Below are positions 29,792-38,865 of a stretch of 44,251 nt of DNA, piece after piece. The DNA lies in IMG/VR virus record IMGVR_UViG_3300035216_001600, positions 1 through 44,251 of that record. One strand, 5' to 3'. The translations under genes and the position numbers were made by a program. Below the pieces are notes generated by a model, which was given only the letters and a program-made list of their open reading frames with translations, searched no databases and was not told the origin of the DNA. Source of the stretch: a virus. The first letter of the stretch is position 1. Every line of letters starts with the position of its first letter.

Positions 29792-31450
29792 CTATCTAAT
29801 AAGCTTGCCGTCCGTAAGGCCTCCGCTATGATTCTGTATGTCCAAACCAACCTTGCTAGAAGCATTCAGAATTAAGTCTAAATAGTATTGGGGGGTTCCA
29901 GAATCTTTTGCATGATATTCATCACTAAACACGATACCGTTCTTACTCTTTATATTGGCAGGGTTGTTGTCTTTGTGGTACCTCTTCAGATTGTCTGATT
30001 TTAAATAACCTTCGCCACGAAAAGCATTACCAACAAACTCTTTAAAGCTCTTTGCGAATGTTTTTCCCCGGTCGACTTGAAACATTACGCCTCTATAAAT
30101 CCCCTCGTAACCGTTGAGCGACGCTTTAAGTTTATTGAGGTCGTTTAGATAATCATCCTCTGGTCGTTTGTTAAAGTTAGGCAAATGATAGGCTGGTTGA
30201 GCTTCATCTTGAAACGCAATAGCCAACACATTATCCTTCTTGGCCGCCTCTTCGAAGAACTTTAATGTCCTCTCTCCAGAGTTGGATATGATCGTAACTC
30301 TACGATTGTATAATTCTTCATCGTTATTATAGTAAGGTAGCAGAGCTGTCTTGAGTAGGGTGTCTTTCATGATCTCTAATTGTTTCCTGGTATTAAGAAT
30401 GCTGCCGCTACCATCAACATGCATCATGATATGCAATGCTCCATCTTTAGGTAGATGATCGTAATTATAACCTCCTTTGCCTCCTCCAGCTCCAATTCCG
30501 GGAGGCGCTATACCTAAAGCGGCAATAACCTTACCAGTCATTAATCCCGCAGCAGCTCCAGCTCCAGCCCCGTTGGTTAAACCTCCAACTCCAGAAGCAG
30601 GCGCTCCAGCCCCGTTGGTTAAACCTCCAACTCCAGAAGCAGGCGCTCCAGAAGGAGGCGGTGCATACGAACCAACCCCGCCCAATGTAGGCACAGTTTC
30701 CCCATTCATTATTCCTTGCCCAACTCCAGCGCTCAAACCAGCCCCCAATCCGCCACCAGCCCCTAATGCTCCGGAGCCAATTCCAGCCCCTACACCATTT
30801 GATGGAAAACTATAAGCGTATAACTCACCACTAGCGACCTTGGATCCCTTACCGGTCGTGTTCTTAAAATCATCTCCTATATCTCCAATGTCATCTTTGT
30901 TGTCTGAGTCAGGTGTGAGGTTGCCTATATTAGTAGAGTCTTCATCATGATTAGTAGAGTCTATCTCACGCAATCGTCTGTCAAGCAAGCCTATGTCTGA
31001 GTCATCTCCATATAGTATATTAGAATTTACTTCATCTCCAATCCTGCTATTTTTTTTGCTTATAGATTTATTATGTGGTCTATCGTGATTATCTCGTCCA
31101 TGCTGGACTCCATCAACATAAGTGTCTCTAATTACATCATCTCTATAATCGTGACTCCATACCTTATCAACATGAGCGAAATCTCTCACGACACCCACAT
31201 CTCTTAGAGGCTGTGCGTAATGTTCCTGAGGACTACTCGTAGAAAACTCAACCCTATCTTTGTATACTATTCTCTCCTGTATAATTGTATTGTTTGTTTC
31301 AATAGTTTTTATATCAGCGCTATTGACTTCAGCGAGCTCCACGACACCTTTATTATCATTGCCACCGATCATAATCATTAGGATAAACGCTGCCCCTAAT
31401 ACGTAACCAGCGATCAAACTCGCTGTGGATATTTTTTTATTTCTTTTCAT
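29792..31450 (-). CDS. Membrane-anchored vWA-like protein
   Basis: The protein has 552 residues. A membrane helix at about 12-28 (LIAGYVLGAAFILMIMIGG) anchors it with the rest outside the cytoplasm. Residues 40-190 are low-complexity and charged; about 205-335 are Gly/Ala/Pro-rich with a 14-residue repeat. From about 340 the motif MHVDGSGSILNTRK gives a MIDAS-like DxSxS and thus a von Willebrand A-type fold. It lies six bases after the DUF1501 gene, so the two are one operon. It may bind a ligand or partner in a metal-dependent way. Confidence 0.65.
   Translation of the reverse strand: MKRNKKISTASLIAGYVLGAAFILMIMIGGNDNKGVVELAEVNSADIKTIETNNTIIQERIVYKDRVEFSTSSPQEHYAQPLRDVGVVRDFAHVDKVWSHDYRDDVIRDTYVDGVQHGRDNHDRPHNKSISKKNSRIGDEVNSNILYGDDSDIGLLDRRLREIDSTNHDEDSTNIGNLTPDSDNKDDIGDIGDDFKNTTGKGSKVASGELYAYSFPSNGVGAGIGSGALGAGGGLGAGLSAGVGQGIMNGETVPTLGGVGSYAPPPSGAPASGVGGLTNGAGAPASGVGGLTNGAGAGAAAGLMTGKVIAALGIAPPGIGAGGGKGGYNYDHLPKDGALHIMMHVDGSGSILNTRKQLEIMKDTLLKTALLPYYNNDEELYNRRVTIISNSGERTLKFFEEAAKKDNVLAIAFQDEAQPAYHLPNFNKRPEDDYLNDLNKLKASLNGYEGIYRGVMFQVDRGKTFAKSFKEFVGNAFRGEGYLKSDNLKRYHKDNNPANIKSKNGIVFSDEYHAKDSGTPQYYLDLILNASSKVGLDIQNHSGGLTDGKLIR
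30561..30644 (-). repeat. Perfect 42-bp direct repeat (two copies)
   Basis: Bases 30561-30602 and 30603-30644 are identical. The repeat lies in frame in the vWA-like gene and doubles a Gly/Ala/Pro-rich 14-residue unit (GAPASGVGGLTNGA). It points to recent in-frame expansion. Confidence 0.85.
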
Positions 31451-31455
31451 AAGTT

Positions 31456-32754
31456 CTAGTTGATTATGTTCATTAATGGTTTGCCGTCATGCGCCACTTT
31501 AAATGGTCTGCCAGAAGGAGATGTTTGTATTTTATTTAAAGGTAATCCCATCGCGTATGCTATAGTAGCATTCAGAGAGGCTGGGTCAATAAATTTCCCC
31601 TCTGCTGGATTTCTTCCTAGATCATCCATTTTTCCGTAAACCGTTCCTCCTTTGATTCCTCCGCCAGCGAGAAAAGCTGTAAATCCATAGGGCCAATGAT
31701 CTCTTCCGTCGCGCTCATTTATCTTAGGCGTCCTACCAAATTCTGAGGTTAAAACAACCATGGTTTCTTTAAGCAGTCCACGCATTTCAAGATCAATTAA
31801 AAGAGCGCTTAGAGCTTTATCAATATCTGCGCAATTGTCCGCAACAGATTCAAAGTTGTTATCGTGGGTGTCCCACCCTCCTCGACTAACTTCTACATAA
31901 CGAACTTGATTTTCTATTAAGCGACGAGCAAGCAAGCACCCCTGCCCGAAGTTAGTTTTTCCATAAAGTTCGTGCATTGACTCTGGCTCAAGAGTTATAT
32001 CAAAAGCTTTTAAGTCCTCGCTTCGCATGAGTTTGACCGCGTCTTTATAAAGATCAGAGTAAGCTCGAACCTGCTTCTGATCATATTGATTAAGGTAGGA
32101 GGAGTTCATTTTTTGAGCCATAGATAAACGACCCCCGAATCGACTTTGGTCAATATAGTCTGCCAGCTTACTGTTTGCTAGGCCACTACTTGGATTGCCT
32201 ATTGGGAGAGGCCCAAATTTAGACTCAAGAAACCCGGCTCCCGCCGGAGTAGATCCAATTTGCACATTTGACGGGATGGTACTATTTATCGATCCCGAAA
32301 GTTTTGACACCCAACTTCCGAATGTAGGGTGAGCAATCGTGCCTCGCTTTAAATAACTTGTATGCATCAAGTAACTCGCTTGTTCGTGAGCTCCTTGGCT
32401 TGTTGACATTGTTCGAATGATTGCAGCATTATGCATGTGTTTTGCGGTTAACGGAAGATTCTCAGAAAGAATAACCCCATCAGCAGAAGTCGGAATAGAT
32501 TTTGTTGGCCCTTGTATCTCTGGCACATCTGGGTTTGTTCCAAATGTATCGAGATGAGACATCGCCCCACTCATATTTAAGTAAATAACATAACGGGCGG
32601 TGGCAGGCCTAGGGCCAGTAGTAAAAGCTTCAGCGCTGTTATGGATGTAAGAACCAGCCATTGGCAGGAGCCCAACTCCAAGACATGCCTTGGCCGCGCT
32701 TGTAATAAACTCTCTTCTTTTTAATTCGTCTAATTTTTTAATATCTGTTTTCAT
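31456..32754 (-). CDS. DUF1501 family secreted protein
   Basis: This 432-residue protein belongs to the DUF1501 family, common in Planctomycetota and Verrucomicrobiota and structurally like sulfatase/alkaline phosphatase enzymes. A twin-arginine signal (KRREFITSAAK) is at the N-terminus. Family motifs are visible: MSGAMSHLDTFGTNP, VSRGGWDTHDNNF and LTSEFGRTPKINERDGRDHW, which carry putative metal-site Asp and His residues. The ATG at 32754 lies one base after the upstream stop; a TTG at 32766 is a weaker alternative. Next to DUF1549/DUF1553, as in PVC genomes. The biochemical role is unknown. Confidence 0.85.
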   Translation of the reverse strand: MKTDIKKLDELKRREFITSAAKACLGVGLLPMAGSYIHNSAEAFTTGPRPATARYVIYLNMSGAMSHLDTFGTNPDVPEIQGPTKSIPTSADGVILSENLPLTAKHMHNAAIIRTMSTSQGAHEQASYLMHTSYLKRGTIAHPTFGSWVSKLSGSINSTIPSNVQIGSTPAGAGFLESKFGPLPIGNPSSGLANSKLADYIDQSRFGGRLSMAQKMNSSYLNQYDQKQVRAYSDLYKDAVKLMRSEDLKAFDITLEPESMHELYGKTNFGQGCLLARRLIENQVRYVEVSRGGWDTHDNNFESVADNCADIDKALSALLIDLEMRGLLKETMVVLTSEFGRTPKINERDGRDHWPYGFTAFLAGGGIKGGTVYGKMDDLGRNPAEGKFIDPASLNATIAYAMGLPLNKIQTSPSGRPFKVAHDGKPLMNIIN

Positions 32755-32755
32755 T

Positions 32756-34900
32756 TTATTTAACAAACATAAATTCGTGACTATTTATTAGAGTCCAAAC
32801 TATGTCCTTATGGTAATCCTTGGTGTTTAGTTTTTTAATTGTTTCTTTAAAATCTTTTAGTTCTTTAGAATTAGGTTTTCTTTGTAAAATGGCAAGAAAT
32901 GATAAATTAATCCTTTCCTCCATGCTTGAAGCTTTGAGGATTTCACTGAGGGTGGCGGACTTTTTATTATTAATAATATTCTTTTCGACATAGCCATTGA
33001 TTAAAGCCAGTACTTGATTGACTGCCGCTTCCTTATGAGATACTTGTATTTGGTCACGAGGAGACCCTCCGAACTGTAAAATCATATGCCCTCTGGGCGC
33101 AGGATCCCCAACCTCAGAAGCCCTTAGGGAGTTTATATCGCGAGTTAAAAACCCTTTTCGTTTAGGGCTCGTCTTGCTGCTTGACTCCTGTTTTTTCATT
33201 GGGGTCATAGGGATAGCTTCTTGCTGTTTAAGTTTGGGTGCGATTTCTTGAAATATTTCTTCAGCCGTCATCTCTTTGTATCTAAGGTATTCCTCAAAAC
33301 CTTCTTCAGGAGCTCGAGAATTAATTCTATTATCTAAATCGTAAAAATTTAGAGTCACTAATGAATCCCAAATTTGCTCAGCGCTCATTCTTTGCATTAC
33401 GGGGCCTTGATAGAAGTAAGGTTTATTTCCTTGAGTTTTAGATATTACCCACTTTACCTCTGGAGGTAGCGAGTCATCTTTTGAGTCTCTAGGGATTATA
33501 TCTCCTACTGGAACCTCTCTTTGGAAAGCTTTTGTATTATAAATAATTCTTAAAAATTCTTTTGTGTCAAAGTCTAAGGCGACCATCAACTTTTCTAAAT
33601 GAAGCATCATTTCTGGATGAACCGGTAGCGTGTCATCATATATATTATCCACAGGCTCTATTAAACCATATCCAAAAGCAGATTTCCACAGACGATTCGC
33701 TATCACAGTTGAAAACCTAGGGTTAGTAGCAGACGCTAACCAACTAGCATAAGAAGTGCGGGAACCTTTTTGTTCGAGGTTTTCATCTAATTCTACGGCT
33801 AAGCCAAAAATAGTTTTAGCTTTTAATTTTTGCCCAGGTTTTGCGTTGTCGTATTGGTAATCCTTGGGTAAGGAAATCGACCCTTTACCTAAGTCGTCTA
33901 GACCTGGGGACAGTAAGTTTTGCACTGGAAGGAAAGCTCTTCGAATTTTATTTCTGTCTTCTGGATTTTCTTTCTGTAAGGCTCTTATGAGTTTTGAAAG
34001 TTTATTAAGTTCTTCATCTTTTCTTTTCATTCTTTCTGCTCCATTGGTAAATGCAGCCATTTCGTAAAACTGTTTTTGTGTCCAGCGATCGAAGGGGTGA
34101 TCGTGGCATTGAGCGCACTCCAAGCTTGTGCCGAGAAACACACGCACCGTGTTCGACATGTTATCTAGCCCCATACCTTGGTCTCGGTAAAAATAACCAA
34201 CAGCCCCGTTATTTATTTCCCACATAGGCCCTGTAGAAGAAAGCATTTCCTTAACCCAAGTATCGTAGGGCTTGTTTGAGGAAATAGAATCTTTTATGTA
34301 TTTTATAAATGGATACCCATCTGAACCTTGATTTCCTACTCGAGTTTTCGCTCGAAGTATATCGGCCCAATAGATATACCAATTTTTATCGTACCCTTCC
34401 GAGCTTAAAAGATTATCAATTAGTTGACTTCTGGATTTTTTATCCCTGTTTCCAAGAAAATCCTGAGCTTCTTTTAAGGTGGGTATCCTTCCAATAATCT
34501 TCAGGTAAGCTCTTCGGAGGAAAGCCTCGTTGGATATTTCTTTGTTGGGCCTTTCGCCGTAAGACCTTAGTTTCGATTCAATAATTTTATCTATAAATTC
34601 TGAATTAATTTTTAAATCTTTTTCTGAAAGAGGTTTCTTGAATGTGGGTAGAGATTCATGGTTAGGGGGAAAGTTGTTTTTTACGAAAGCTTGATCATCT
34701 TCTGTGAATATATCTAGTTTTATTCTAAATAATTGCATGTCATCTGATCTTTTAAGCAAGACATCCCCATTGTCGAAGTATTTTACTATCGATCCATTTA
34801 TTTTTTGCTTACTCTTTGAGTAAAAATCTCTATTAATTGAAGAGAAAGACGGTATTGATGAAAGTATTGATAAAAGTGTAATAATTACTAACTTATTCAT
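32756..34900 (-). CDS. DUF1549/DUF1553 (PSCyt2-PSD1) secreted protein
   Basis: The protein has 714 residues. A signal peptide (MNKLVIITLLSILSSIPSFS) is followed by an SHD1-like segment (GSIVKYFDNGDVLLKRSD). DUF1549 then follows (SNEAFLRRAYLKIIGRIPTL) with the typical CAQCHDHPFDRWTQ, which carries C-x-x-C-H. DUF1553 ends the protein (NPRFSTVIANRLWKSAFGYG; GPVMQRMSAEQIWDSLVTL; LQFGGSPRDQIQVSHKEAAV). The N-terminal PSCyt1 haem domain found in many relatives is missing. It is the first gene of the cassette and has a GTGTA late-type motif exactly 14 bases upstream of its ATG. The biochemical role of the family is unknown. Confidence 0.9.
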   Translation of the reverse strand: MNKLVIITLLSILSSIPSFSSINRDFYSKSKQKINGSIVKYFDNGDVLLKRSDDMQLFRIKLDIFTEDDQAFVKNNFPPNHESLPTFKKPLSEKDLKINSEFIDKIIESKLRSYGERPNKEISNEAFLRRAYLKIIGRIPTLKEAQDFLGNRDKKSRSQLIDNLLSSEGYDKNWYIYWADILRAKTRVGNQGSDGYPFIKYIKDSISSNKPYDTWVKEMLSSTGPMWEINNGAVGYFYRDQGMGLDNMSNTVRVFLGTSLECAQCHDHPFDRWTQKQFYEMAAFTNGAERMKRKDEELNKLSKLIRALQKENPEDRNKIRRAFLPVQNLLSPGLDDLGKGSISLPKDYQYDNAKPGQKLKAKTIFGLAVELDENLEQKGSRTSYASWLASATNPRFSTVIANRLWKSAFGYGLIEPVDNIYDDTLPVHPEMMLHLEKLMVALDFDTKEFLRIIYNTKAFQREVPVGDIIPRDSKDDSLPPEVKWVISKTQGNKPYFYQGPVMQRMSAEQIWDSLVTLNFYDLDNRINSRAPEEGFEEYLRYKEMTAEEIFQEIAPKLKQQEAIPMTPMKKQESSSKTSPKRKGFLTRDINSLRASEVGDPAPRGHMILQFGGSPRDQIQVSHKEAAVNQVLALINGYVEKNIINNKKSATLSEILKASSMEERINLSFLAILQRKPNSKELKDFKETIKKLNTKDYHKDIVWTLINSHEFMFVK

Positions 34901-34914
34901 AACACTATTTACAC
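34901..34914 (-). promoter_or_regulatory. Late-type GTGTA motif before the DUF1549/DUF1553 gene
   Basis: On the minus strand GTGTAAATAGTGTT lies directly before the ATG at 34900, with GTGTA starting at exactly -14. This is the same spacing as four other late-type sites. It ties the host-like cassette to the phage's own programme. Confidence 0.55.
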
Positions 34915-34932
34915 CAAATTAAAACTTTTACA

Positions 34933-35946
34933 TTAGAAGTCGTCCTCAAGAGATCCGCTTTGTTGATATTCCCTAACCCTCCTCTCGAAGAAGTTTCCCA
35001 TTGCTTGGACATCGACCACTTCTCCTAGCCAGGGGAAGGGGTTTTTGTCGCTTGGGAATCTATAGTCTAACCCTATCGCTTCTAGCCTGCGATTACCGAT
35101 ATAGTGCATATAATCAACAAACATATCTGCGTTCAAACCTAGAATGCCAGTTGGAAGAACGTCGTGGGCATAAGCTATTTCCAGCTCTACGGCTTTTTTC
35201 ATATGCTCAACAAATTCGTTTTGCATTTCTTTTGTCCAGATTCCTGGCTCTTGCTCTATAATTGTATTGATCAAGTAAGTACCAAATGCTATGTGAGAAC
35301 TTTCATCCCTTAGCGTATACTTAATTTGGTCAGAAACGCCTTGCAGTTTGTTTTGCCTACCTAACGCAAGAAGCATTGCAAAGCCGCTAAAAAAGAACGT
35401 TCCTTCGCACACTATCCAATATGTTAAGAAGTTTCTCAATATTTCCTGCTTTCCCTTGATTGAATTTGCGTCAAAATCTTGCGCGCTAATATCGTTGGTT
35501 ATTTGCATTAAGAAATCATCTTTAGCTTTTATGCTTGGAATGGTTTCGTAAGCGTTAAAAACTTCTTCTATATCGAGGTCAAGGCTATCGCAAATATAAA
35601 CTACCGTGAGGTTGTGAAGACTTTCTTCAAACGCTTGACGCAATATGTACTGGCGGCACTCAGCGTCCGTAACATAGCGAAAGGCAGATAACAAAAGATT
35701 ATTACCAACCAAAGACTCAGATCCAGCAAAGAACCCAAGGCAGCGTTTAACAAGTAATTTTTCATCTTCTGTAATTTCATTGTTTTTCCATTGTTTAATG
35801 TCAGCCTGCATTGAGATTTCTGTTGGCATCCAATTGTTTGCGCAACTTTTTAAGAATAAATCCCATGCGTATTTATGCTTATGGGGTAATATTCTATTTA
35901 CGCCCGCCACGTCTTCAGTTAATAGTTTTCCTGTTTTATCTTGCAT
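34933..35946 (-). CDS. nrdB: Ribonucleotide reductase small subunit, class I (Ic-like)
   Basis: This 337-residue protein is a class I R2 subunit. Metal ligands are visible: Glu77 (SES), Glu108 and His111 (ESLH), then CEGTFFF and RDESSHIAFG supplying the other Glu and His residues. The radical position, four residues after His111, is Val115 rather than Tyr; Tyr is used in class Ia and Phe in the Chlamydia class Ic enzyme, with which it also shares the following YICDSL. A Mn/Fe cofactor instead of a tyrosyl radical is therefore likely. It has its own promoter and follows nrdA by 51 bp. Confidence 0.9.
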   Translation of the reverse strand: MQDKTGKLLTEDVAGVNRILPHKHKYAWDLFLKSCANNWMPTEISMQADIKQWKNNEITEDEKLLVKRCLGFFAGSESLVGNNLLLSAFRYVTDAECRQYILRQAFEESLHNLTVVYICDSLDLDIEEVFNAYETIPSIKAKDDFLMQITNDISAQDFDANSIKGKQEILRNFLTYWIVCEGTFFFSGFAMLLALGRQNKLQGVSDQIKYTLRDESSHIAFGTYLINTIIEQEPGIWTKEMQNEFVEHMKKAVELEIAYAHDVLPTGILGLNADMFVDYMHYIGNRRLEAIGLDYRFPSDKNPFPWLGEVVDVQAMGNFFERRVREYQQSGSLEDDF

Positions 35947-35952
35947 AATTAT

Positions 35953-35981
35953 AATATATCATATATTAATAACGAAGTCAA
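35953..35981 (-). promoter_or_regulatory. Sigma70-type promoter for nrdB
   Basis: On the minus strand TTGACT (35976-35981), a 17-bp spacer and TATATT (35953-35958) lie six bases before the ATG at 35946. The small subunit can thus be made apart from nrdA, with an almost leaderless transcript. Confidence 0.75.
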
Positions 35982-35997
35982 CCTTTAAAAAGATCAA

Positions 35998-38433
35998 TTA
36001 TTGACAACTTTCGCACGTTTCTCCATTTTTCATAGCTTCGATACTGCAAGCTGACCCTTCTTCTGCCTTGTCTGATTCTGATGTTGATTTTTCAACTTTA
36101 GACGCAGCCCTATTCCTTAGGTAGTAAGTTGTTTTTAACCCAGCCTCCCAGCAAGACATATAAACATCATTTAAGTATTTTAAGGATGTCTCTTTATTGT
36201 ATAAATTAAAACTTACAGCTTGATCTATCCATTTTTGCCTAATTGCATTGCACTCTATTAACTTGAACATATCTCTATCGAATGCTGTTTTGTATTTTAA
36301 CTTTATCCACTCAGGGATATCTCCGTTTAATACAGACAAATCTCCGTCAGCGTCCTTAACTAACTTTGCAACATTAGCGTTCCATATACCTTCTTTTTTC
36401 ATGTCATTTATGAAATGCTGATTAGTTATGTAAAAATTACCGCTCTTATTTTCGTAAACAAATAGCACAGAGAAGTTTGGTTCAACACTTTGTTCTACTC
36501 CGTTTATGTATCCAATGGTTGCTGTAGGAGCAATAGCCATCACATTTGAGTTTCTCATGCCATGTTCGGCAATGTGTTCTCTAACCTCGCTCCAATCTAA
36601 TAAGGACTCAAGGTTTGTTTTCTTGCCTTTGTATTTCATTAGATCTGCGTAAGAATCGATCGGTAGCTTATCTTGACTCCATAGAGACCCTTTATATGTT
36701 TTATAAGGCCCTTTTTCTTTGGCGAGGCGAGAGCTGGCAAGAATAGAGTGATAAGAATAAAACTCGAACAATTTATCGTTAAATTTAACAGCTTCATCGC
36801 TATCGATATTTATATTCATTCGATGCAGTACGTCATGCAAGGCCATCATCCCTAAACCAATAGGTCTGTTTTTCAAATTAGAATTGCTCGCTTCTTTTGT
36901 TGGATAGAAGTTTAAGTCTATTACATTGTCTAGAGCTCTAATTGCTGTGTGAATTGTATTCTTTAATTTGTCGTAATCAATTGTATCATCTTCATTCATG
37001 TGATTAAGAATATTGATTGATCCGAGATTACAGACCGCTGTTTCGCCTATTTCTGTTTTTTCGCCTTTATCGTACTTCGAGGCTTTTGTGTGAAGGGTGA
37101 TTTCTGTGCAAAGATTACTGCTATGAACTACTCCTTCGTGTTGATTTGTATAGCGTATATTGCAGGGGTCTTTGAATGTATTCCATGGGTGAGAGGTTTC
37201 AAATAAGACTTTAAGCATTTTTTTCCAAAGCTCTTTTGCTGGAGTCACGCGATAGTTTTTAATCAAACCTTCTTCTGCGCCTCGGCATAAATCAGAGTAT
37301 CGCTTGTCAAATTCCTTGCCGAAGCAATCGTGAAGAGTTTTGCCTTCTTCGTCTTTAGTCTCCTTTGGATCAAAGAAATACCAAGCGTCTTCAGACTGAA
37401 CTCTGCGCATGAACTCATCAGGAATCCAAGAGGCAGTGTTCATATCGTGACACCTCAAGCGGTCATCTCCAGTATTCCTTCTTAAATTAAGGAAGTCTTC
37501 GTAGTCCAAATGCCAAGGCTCGAGATAGGCGCATCCCGCTCCAGGTCTTTTTCCTCCTTGATTTACCGCCACAAGAAGATCGTTATAAATTTTAAGCCAA
37601 GGTATTAAGCCTCCAGATATGCCATTCGTACCTTTAATGTGGGAGCCTGAAGATCTAAAGGGTGTTACGTCAAACCCTAATCCTCCTGCAAATTTTGATT
37701 TTCGAGCTTCTTGCCATGCGCCATCAAAAATGCCATCTATACTGTCATCAAAGGTATTGAGGTAACAAGAGCTTAATTGAGAATGAGTTGTGCCGCTATT
37801 GAATAGAGTCGGGGTAGAAGAAGTGTATAAAAACTGACTAAACATATCGTATATTTTAATTGCGCTTTCTTCTTTGTTTTCTTCGTTTAAAGATAGCCCC
37901 ATTGCAACTCTCATCCAGAAGCACTGTGGAGCTTCCATAATTTTATCGTCGTGCCTAATAAAGTATCTATCAGTTAAGATTTGAATACCTAAGTATTTGA
38001 AGGATTCGTCTCTTCTGATTCTTAATGCTTCAGATAGCTTTGAAAGGTCAAATTCAAGCATCTTGGGATTGAGTTTTTCTAGCTTTACTAACTTTTTTAT
38101 ATTTTGTATAAAGCTCTTTCTGTATTGAAGTTTAAATGTATCTGAGTCAACTCCTTCTTTAAACACTTCTTTGTATACAGTATTCAACAATAATCTCGCA
38201 GCGACAAAACTATAATTTGGTTCTTTTTCTATTTTTTCTCTAGCCGAAAGGGTGAGGGCTGTATCTATTTCGCTAGTTGTTATTTTATCGAATAGCTGTA
38301 ATTGCGCATCCAGAAGAACTTCGCTAACAGAGGTGTCTTCGATTCCCTCGCACGCTCGCTCTACGTTTGCGTTGATTTTTTCTACTAAAAAAGGTTGTAG
38401 TCTACCGTTTCGTTTTTTTACGTTTATGTTCAT
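35998..38433 (-). CDS. nrdA: Ribonucleotide reductase large subunit, class I
   Basis: The protein has 811 residues. The N-terminal ATP-cone (VKKRNGRLQPFLVEKINANV) binds the allosteric nucleotide. The catalytic core has LSSCYLNTFDDSIDGIFDGA, the active-site motif NLCTEI, and ends with the redox pair CESCQ at the tail. It reduces ribonucleotides to deoxyribonucleotides with NrdB at 34933-35946, and so feeds phage DNA synthesis. A strong promoter lies directly upstream. Complete length; no intein or frameshift. Confidence 0.95.
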   Translation of the reverse strand: MNINVKKRNGRLQPFLVEKINANVERACEGIEDTSVSEVLLDAQLQLFDKITTSEIDTALTLSAREKIEKEPNYSFVAARLLLNTVYKEVFKEGVDSDTFKLQYRKSFIQNIKKLVKLEKLNPKMLEFDLSKLSEALRIRRDESFKYLGIQILTDRYFIRHDDKIMEAPQCFWMRVAMGLSLNEENKEESAIKIYDMFSQFLYTSSTPTLFNSGTTHSQLSSCYLNTFDDSIDGIFDGAWQEARKSKFAGGLGFDVTPFRSSGSHIKGTNGISGGLIPWLKIYNDLLVAVNQGGKRPGAGCAYLEPWHLDYEDFLNLRRNTGDDRLRCHDMNTASWIPDEFMRRVQSEDAWYFFDPKETKDEEGKTLHDCFGKEFDKRYSDLCRGAEEGLIKNYRVTPAKELWKKMLKVLFETSHPWNTFKDPCNIRYTNQHEGVVHSSNLCTEITLHTKASKYDKGEKTEIGETAVCNLGSINILNHMNEDDTIDYDKLKNTIHTAIRALDNVIDLNFYPTKEASNSNLKNRPIGLGMMALHDVLHRMNINIDSDEAVKFNDKLFEFYSYHSILASSRLAKEKGPYKTYKGSLWSQDKLPIDSYADLMKYKGKKTNLESLLDWSEVREHIAEHGMRNSNVMAIAPTATIGYINGVEQSVEPNFSVLFVYENKSGNFYITNQHFINDMKKEGIWNANVAKLVKDADGDLSVLNGDIPEWIKLKYKTAFDRDMFKLIECNAIRQKWIDQAVSFNLYNKETSLKYLNDVYMSCWEAGLKTTYYLRNRAASKVEKSTSESDKAEEGSACSIEAMKNGETCESCQ

Positions 38434-38446
38434 ACTTTATCTTATA

Positions 38447-38475
38447 ATGATATCATCTTAATGAGCATATGTCAA
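38447..38475 (-). promoter_or_regulatory. Sigma70-type promoter for nrdA
   Basis: On the minus strand a perfect TTGACA (38470-38475) is followed by a 17-bp spacer and TATCAT (38447-38452). The ATG lies 13 bases downstream, leaving a short leader. Confidence 0.75.
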
Positions 38476-38560
38476 TTTAAAACTAACCGTTGTAAATAAC
38501 TTTTTCTGCAAGCAATGAAATATAAAATACACAATAAATTAGAGAAGGGTTGTGGAGCAC

Positions 38561-38581
38561 AAAAAAACCGCCCGAAGGCGG
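38561..38581 (-). terminator. Intrinsic terminator after the small membrane protein
   Basis: On the minus strand CCGCC and GGCGG pair around a TTCG loop and are followed by seven Ts (38567 down to 38561). It closes the two-gene barrel/membrane-protein unit. Confidence 0.9.
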
Positions 38582-38607
38582 CTTGGTTGCTTGGGGTAGA
38601 TTATTTA

Positions 38608-38847
38608 CTAACCTTTGTCGGAACTCGGCCTCAATAGAGCGACCAACAGCAGCAAGGTGATAATTCCCGCTAGGGAGGCACCTTGCCCGACAAATCCAGT
38701 TACGACATCTTGAAGATTGCCGATTACGTTAATAGGAGCTCCTTCGCCAAAGACGACTTGAGCTACGACCAGAAGGCCGATTATTGACAAAAGAACGCTT
38801 GTGACGCCTCCTGCATATGATTTAATCGTATCGATTGTATTTTTCAT
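38608..38847 (-). CDS. Small two-helix membrane protein (79 aa)
   Basis: The product has 79 residues. Two hydrophobic helices are visible (about 15-34, VTSVLLSIIGLLVVAQVVFG, and 53-70, QGASLAGIITLLLLVALL). The N-terminus is short and positively charged, the C-terminus ends in RPSSDKG. It is cotranscribed with the outer-membrane barrel gene 18 bp upstream and is followed by a strong terminator. The layout recalls small phage holins or the two-helix subunits of some pilin and secretion systems, but neither can be shown. Confidence 0.6.
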   Translation of the reverse strand: MKNTIDTIKSYAGGVTSVLLSIIGLLVVAQVVFGEGAPINVIGNLQDVVTGFVGQGASLAGIITLLLLVALLRPSSDKG

Positions 38848-38865
38848 AAGTTGATATTGGGGTAA

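Noticed and set aside
30477-30815. Plus-strand Pro/Ala-rich frame
   Set aside because: It is the antisense of the Gly/Ala-rich repeat in the vWA-like gene. No promoter or ribosome site was seen.
28412-34914. Host chromosome piece or assembly chimera
   Set aside because: The cassette lies between the phage replicase operon and nrdB with an 18-bp gap to the latter, and carries the phage's own GTGTA motif. A chimera cannot be fully excluded without read data.
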